Positions 8,126 to 10,758 of a stretch of 10,758 nt of DNA are shown in pieces. The translations under genes were made by a program, and so were the position numbers. Origin of the DNA: Conidiobolus incongruus B7586 (Eukaryota; Entomophthoromycota; Entomophthoromycetes; Entomophthorales; Conidiobolaceae). The number at the start of each line of letters is the position of its first letter. The first letter of the stretch is position 1. Under the pieces are notes generated by a model. It did not search any database. It was not told where the DNA came from and saw only the letters and a program-made list of their open reading frames with translations. The stretch covers positions 1 to 10,758 of the forward strand of contig JNEM01000135.1 of assembly GCA_000697335.1 (NCBI GenBank). The letters are read 5' to 3'.

Positions 8126-9274
8126 TAATTATGGATTTGTGTTTATTTTGATTTTGGAGGCACATTTAAGGTTTAACGTCTAAAATATCAAATTAGAATT
8201 TTAAAATATCTGTCACCCATCCCCCTGATTGCAATTTGACTGGGGTCTTAAAGTAATTTAATTATGATGAAATGGTGATTTACTGGTAATCTCAGGTTAA
8301 CTCCTTGCGAAGCATTTAGGAGGCATTAGTACTAAGCAGATAAATTTCAGTTGTGAATGTTGTCATATTACATCAAATGATGCTAATTTCTTTTACCAAG
8401 TTGTACAGATTTTTGATTGGTTAAAATTCTTCAACTTTAACTTTTCGCTAAAATTCAAATAATTCATGATAACTGTATAAATTTTATTAACATTTGAAAT
8501 AGTGGATTTGAGGTGAATTATGAAGGAAAAGTTGTACACGTCAACGGTTGTTAGGAAAAGTAAAAGTATGGTATACGCTAGATACTTTAGATTATTTAAT
8601 TCAGTCTCTGATTTGAGAATTCTAAATATTCTGAAATTAGTTGGGAATTATCAAATGATTAGGGATCAAATTGAATAGTGGATTGATAGAACTTTATGGA
8701 TTTTATATTATACAAATTTCAATGAAACTTGGTTATAATTGGATAGTTAAGTGAATTCAATATTATTATTGTTGGAACAGTTTGATGCAATAAACTTCCA
8801 ATTTCAATCATGATTAATTAATATAAATTTATTTATGTTAAAAATTCATTTTTTCCTTTAGTGAGATATATAATAAAAAAAATCTTGATTCTTTCTTTTT
8901 CCCATAAAGTAAAAGCTATAAATTAATTCAAATGCTATCAATAAACCATTATCTCAAATTTTCAAAACCAAGTTTAAAATTATTGAATATTATAAATCAA
9001 TAAATTTTCAAGCAAAATATTTAAATTTTTTTAGCCAGTTACAAATAATCAAATTTAATTGGGTTAGAATTTTACTTGTAGAATGATTATTGATTCAAAT
9101 TATAAGGAATATTTATAAAGATCACTGTATTGTGTAATATATTTTGAGTCTATTAGAGTCTTTATATTATATTGTATATGGAGATGGTATTTTAAGAATT
9201 AACTACAATTGATCAACGTTCAATCAATAATCAATAGTAAAAAATGGTACTATATAATTTTACTAGTAATTCAG
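8126..9274. other. intergenic region upstream of the UPF0658-like gene
   Basis: About 8140-8800 is richer in GC than the distal deserts and should include the promoter of the divergent-facing UPF0658-like gene. I see no tRNA, no clear TATA element and no recognisable protein. One 52-codon ORF (8520-8678, +) is listed separately. From about 8800 to 9274 the sequence returns to plain AT-rich DNA. Confidence 0.6.
8520..8678 (+). CDS. weak small ORF, 52 codons
   Basis: An ATG-to-TAG frame lies in an otherwise empty interval. The product begins MKEKLYTSTVVRKSKSMVYA and continues with an amphipathic stretch, FNSVSDLRILNILKLVGNYQ. It is preceded in frame by a TGA two codons upstream, so it cannot extend 5' without splicing. 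The composition is protein-like and slightly GC-richer than the surroundings, but I recognise no family. It may be a real short gene, an exon, a gene remnant or chance. Confidence 0.15.
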   Translation: MKEKLYTSTVVRKSKSMVYARYFRLFNSVSDLRILNILKLVGNYQMIRDQIE

Positions 9275-9854
9275 TTAAAACGGTAATACTAATAGAGTCT
9301 TTGAATATCCTAAAATCAGCAATTCTATCAAAAACTTGTATATCAAAATAAAAGGGTTAGTCACAAAACATTCAATCTCCTTATCACTACATTCCAGATA
9401 AATCAAAATGAAATCCAACGACCAAAAAAGTGTCATCACCACCACTTTCACTAATATCTTCCTAATCTGAGTAAATGTCAAAATAAGATTGACTAGGCAG
9501 CAAATAATGGAGGATTATGAAATCATTGTGCGTAATCTTATTTATAATTTTTTCCCCTAGAACTTACGATATTGTTCATGTCTTGTGGTAGTCCCAAATC
9601 GAAAGATATAAATAGTATACTGATTAACATCACTACAAAATTGATTTGATCAAGTCAATAGTAAATGACCACCTGCTACCTATAAAATAAAAACTCATAG
9701 TAACTGATCCAAAACTACAAATAACATTGCTTATATAAAAACCAAAAGTACTGGACCAAACTGGATACTTAAATATTTAAAAACCTTGGTACTCTGTTAC
9801 ATACTCTACCCATACCAATATAATTGATCTAGCTGCAAATATTTTATAAAACAT
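9275..9854 (-). pseudogene. decayed inverted paralogue of the seven-helix gene at 1565
   Basis: The minus strand encodes a damaged relative of the 246-residue protein. The last third is open: IRKILVKVVVMTLFWSLDFILIYLECSDKE and onward, ending at a TAA at 9277-9275. By eye about 38 of 62 residues match, including the shared block KFLIELLILG. Upstream, SFDLGLPQDMNNIV matches SFDLGIPQDIRYLV. Before that, YR-TAG-QVVIYY corresponds to YRWQVVICY, with the Trp codon replaced by TAG at 9678-9676. Another stop replaces the Glu of IISES, and at least one frameshift lies between these blocks. The 5' third is only dimly alignable and may lack about 16 residues; an ATG at 9854 is the likely old start. This is a host gene copy, not a mobile element. 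It is oriented opposite to the intact gene. Confidence 0.8.
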
Positions 9855-10758
9855 TAACCTTGAGATGTATAGTTTATCCAATTCTAACCTAAGTTAATGA
9901 AAATTGTTTTTAATAATATTATACCATGAATTGTTGGCAATTGAGTAATTTTTCTAGAAAATCATTAATTTAAATAATATTATATTTAAAAACTATATCA
10001 ATAGAATATCCATTAGACATTAGTGTTTAATGAAATCAAAAATAATACCATTATAACTAATTTGTTTTAAAATAATATTCCATTGTAAATTAATAAAATC
10101 CTCTTGAATTTGCTATTATTCCAAAAAGAAAAATTGCACATTTTTAAATTTCTGATTTGTCAAATATATTACTAAATTTGATTAATTAATTAATTATACA
10201 TAGAGTTTAATAAGTGAGTTAATATTTTTAAAATATATTTATATGATGATTATTCTTTATTAAATTAATTATAATTCAAAATTCAAGGTTAAATTTGATT
10301 ATGCTTTAATTAGATAATAATTATCAAAAGTCTTTTATTTTAATATTACTAAAATTTAATCATAAACTATTTAAAATTATTTGATCTAAAAATAACCTAT
10401 AAAGATAATATTTTATTTAAATTTATCATATATTGTTAGATATGCCATTTTAATACTAAAAGGATTATTATTCAAAGTTTACTTAAATATAAAAGATTAA
10501 CTTATATTGTTACTTTTATATTAACTATAAAATAAAAAAATATAAAAAAACAATTTTTTAATATATTATAATAATTATCTAAAAATCCTTACATAAAATA
10601 TAATATTATACTATATATATTATAAGTTATATTTGAAATAATTAATAAAAATATAAAATTAATATCTTCAAATTAAATAAAAACTTAAAAAACATAAATA
10701 GATATAATTAAATAAAATTAATTAAATATTATTTAAAAAAGATTTTTATGATATATTT
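9855..10758. other. AT-rich gene-free stretch
   Basis: This is nearly pure AT with stops in all frames, no ORF of note, no RNA gene signature and no clear repeat beyond runs such as TTAATTAATTAATTA near 10180. It resembles the desert at the left end of the window. Confidence 0.75.

Noticed and set aside
1-10758. Mobile elements, CRISPR arrays, rRNA or a defence or toxin system
   Set aside because: I found no terminal repeats, transposase, reverse transcriptase core, direct-repeat array or cluster of accessory genes that would support any of these.

Overview
The window looks like nuclear DNA from an AT-rich fungus. Three things point there: a recognisable TFIIIC TPR subunit (Tfc4/Sfc4/GTF3C3 family), a UPF0658-type Golgi membrane protein, and several spliceosomal introns of 49-58 nt. 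CTG codons in the TPR protein sit where hydrophobic residues are expected, so CTG appears to mean leucine, which argues against the CUG-Ser yeasts. Multiple short introns per gene, poly-Asn tracts and long AT deserts fit an AT-rich basidiomycete-like or early-diverging fungus better than a typical budding yeast. I cannot name the species.

Layout. 1-1564 is an AT-rich gene-free stretch with one coding-like patch at about 1060-1440. 1565-2305 (+) is an intact 246-residue seven-helix membrane protein of unknown function. 2306-3671 is gene-free. 3672-6668 (+) is the TFC4-like gene, with three short introns near its 3' end and two unexplained reading-frame interruptions (a +1 shift near 4461 and an in-frame TGA at 5740). 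Only 78 nt separate its stop from the stop of the convergent UPF0658-like gene at 6747-8125 (-), which I resolve into three exons, the first only 5 coding nt long. 8126-9274 is gene-free apart from one weak 52-codon ORF. 9275-9854 (-) is a decayed, inverted paralogue of the seven-helix gene. 9855-10758 is an AT desert.

The genes do not form a pathway: TFC4 acts in RNA polymerase III transcription, UPF0658 belongs to the Golgi/endomembrane system, and the seven-helix proteins look like a lineage-specific receptor-like family. No CRISPR array, tRNA, rRNA or intact mobile element is visible. The points most worth a second look are the two interruptions in an otherwise well-preserved, normally essential gene, the micro-exon start of the UPF0658 gene, and the inverted pair of seven-helix genes. 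I do not see a convincing new multi-gene system.
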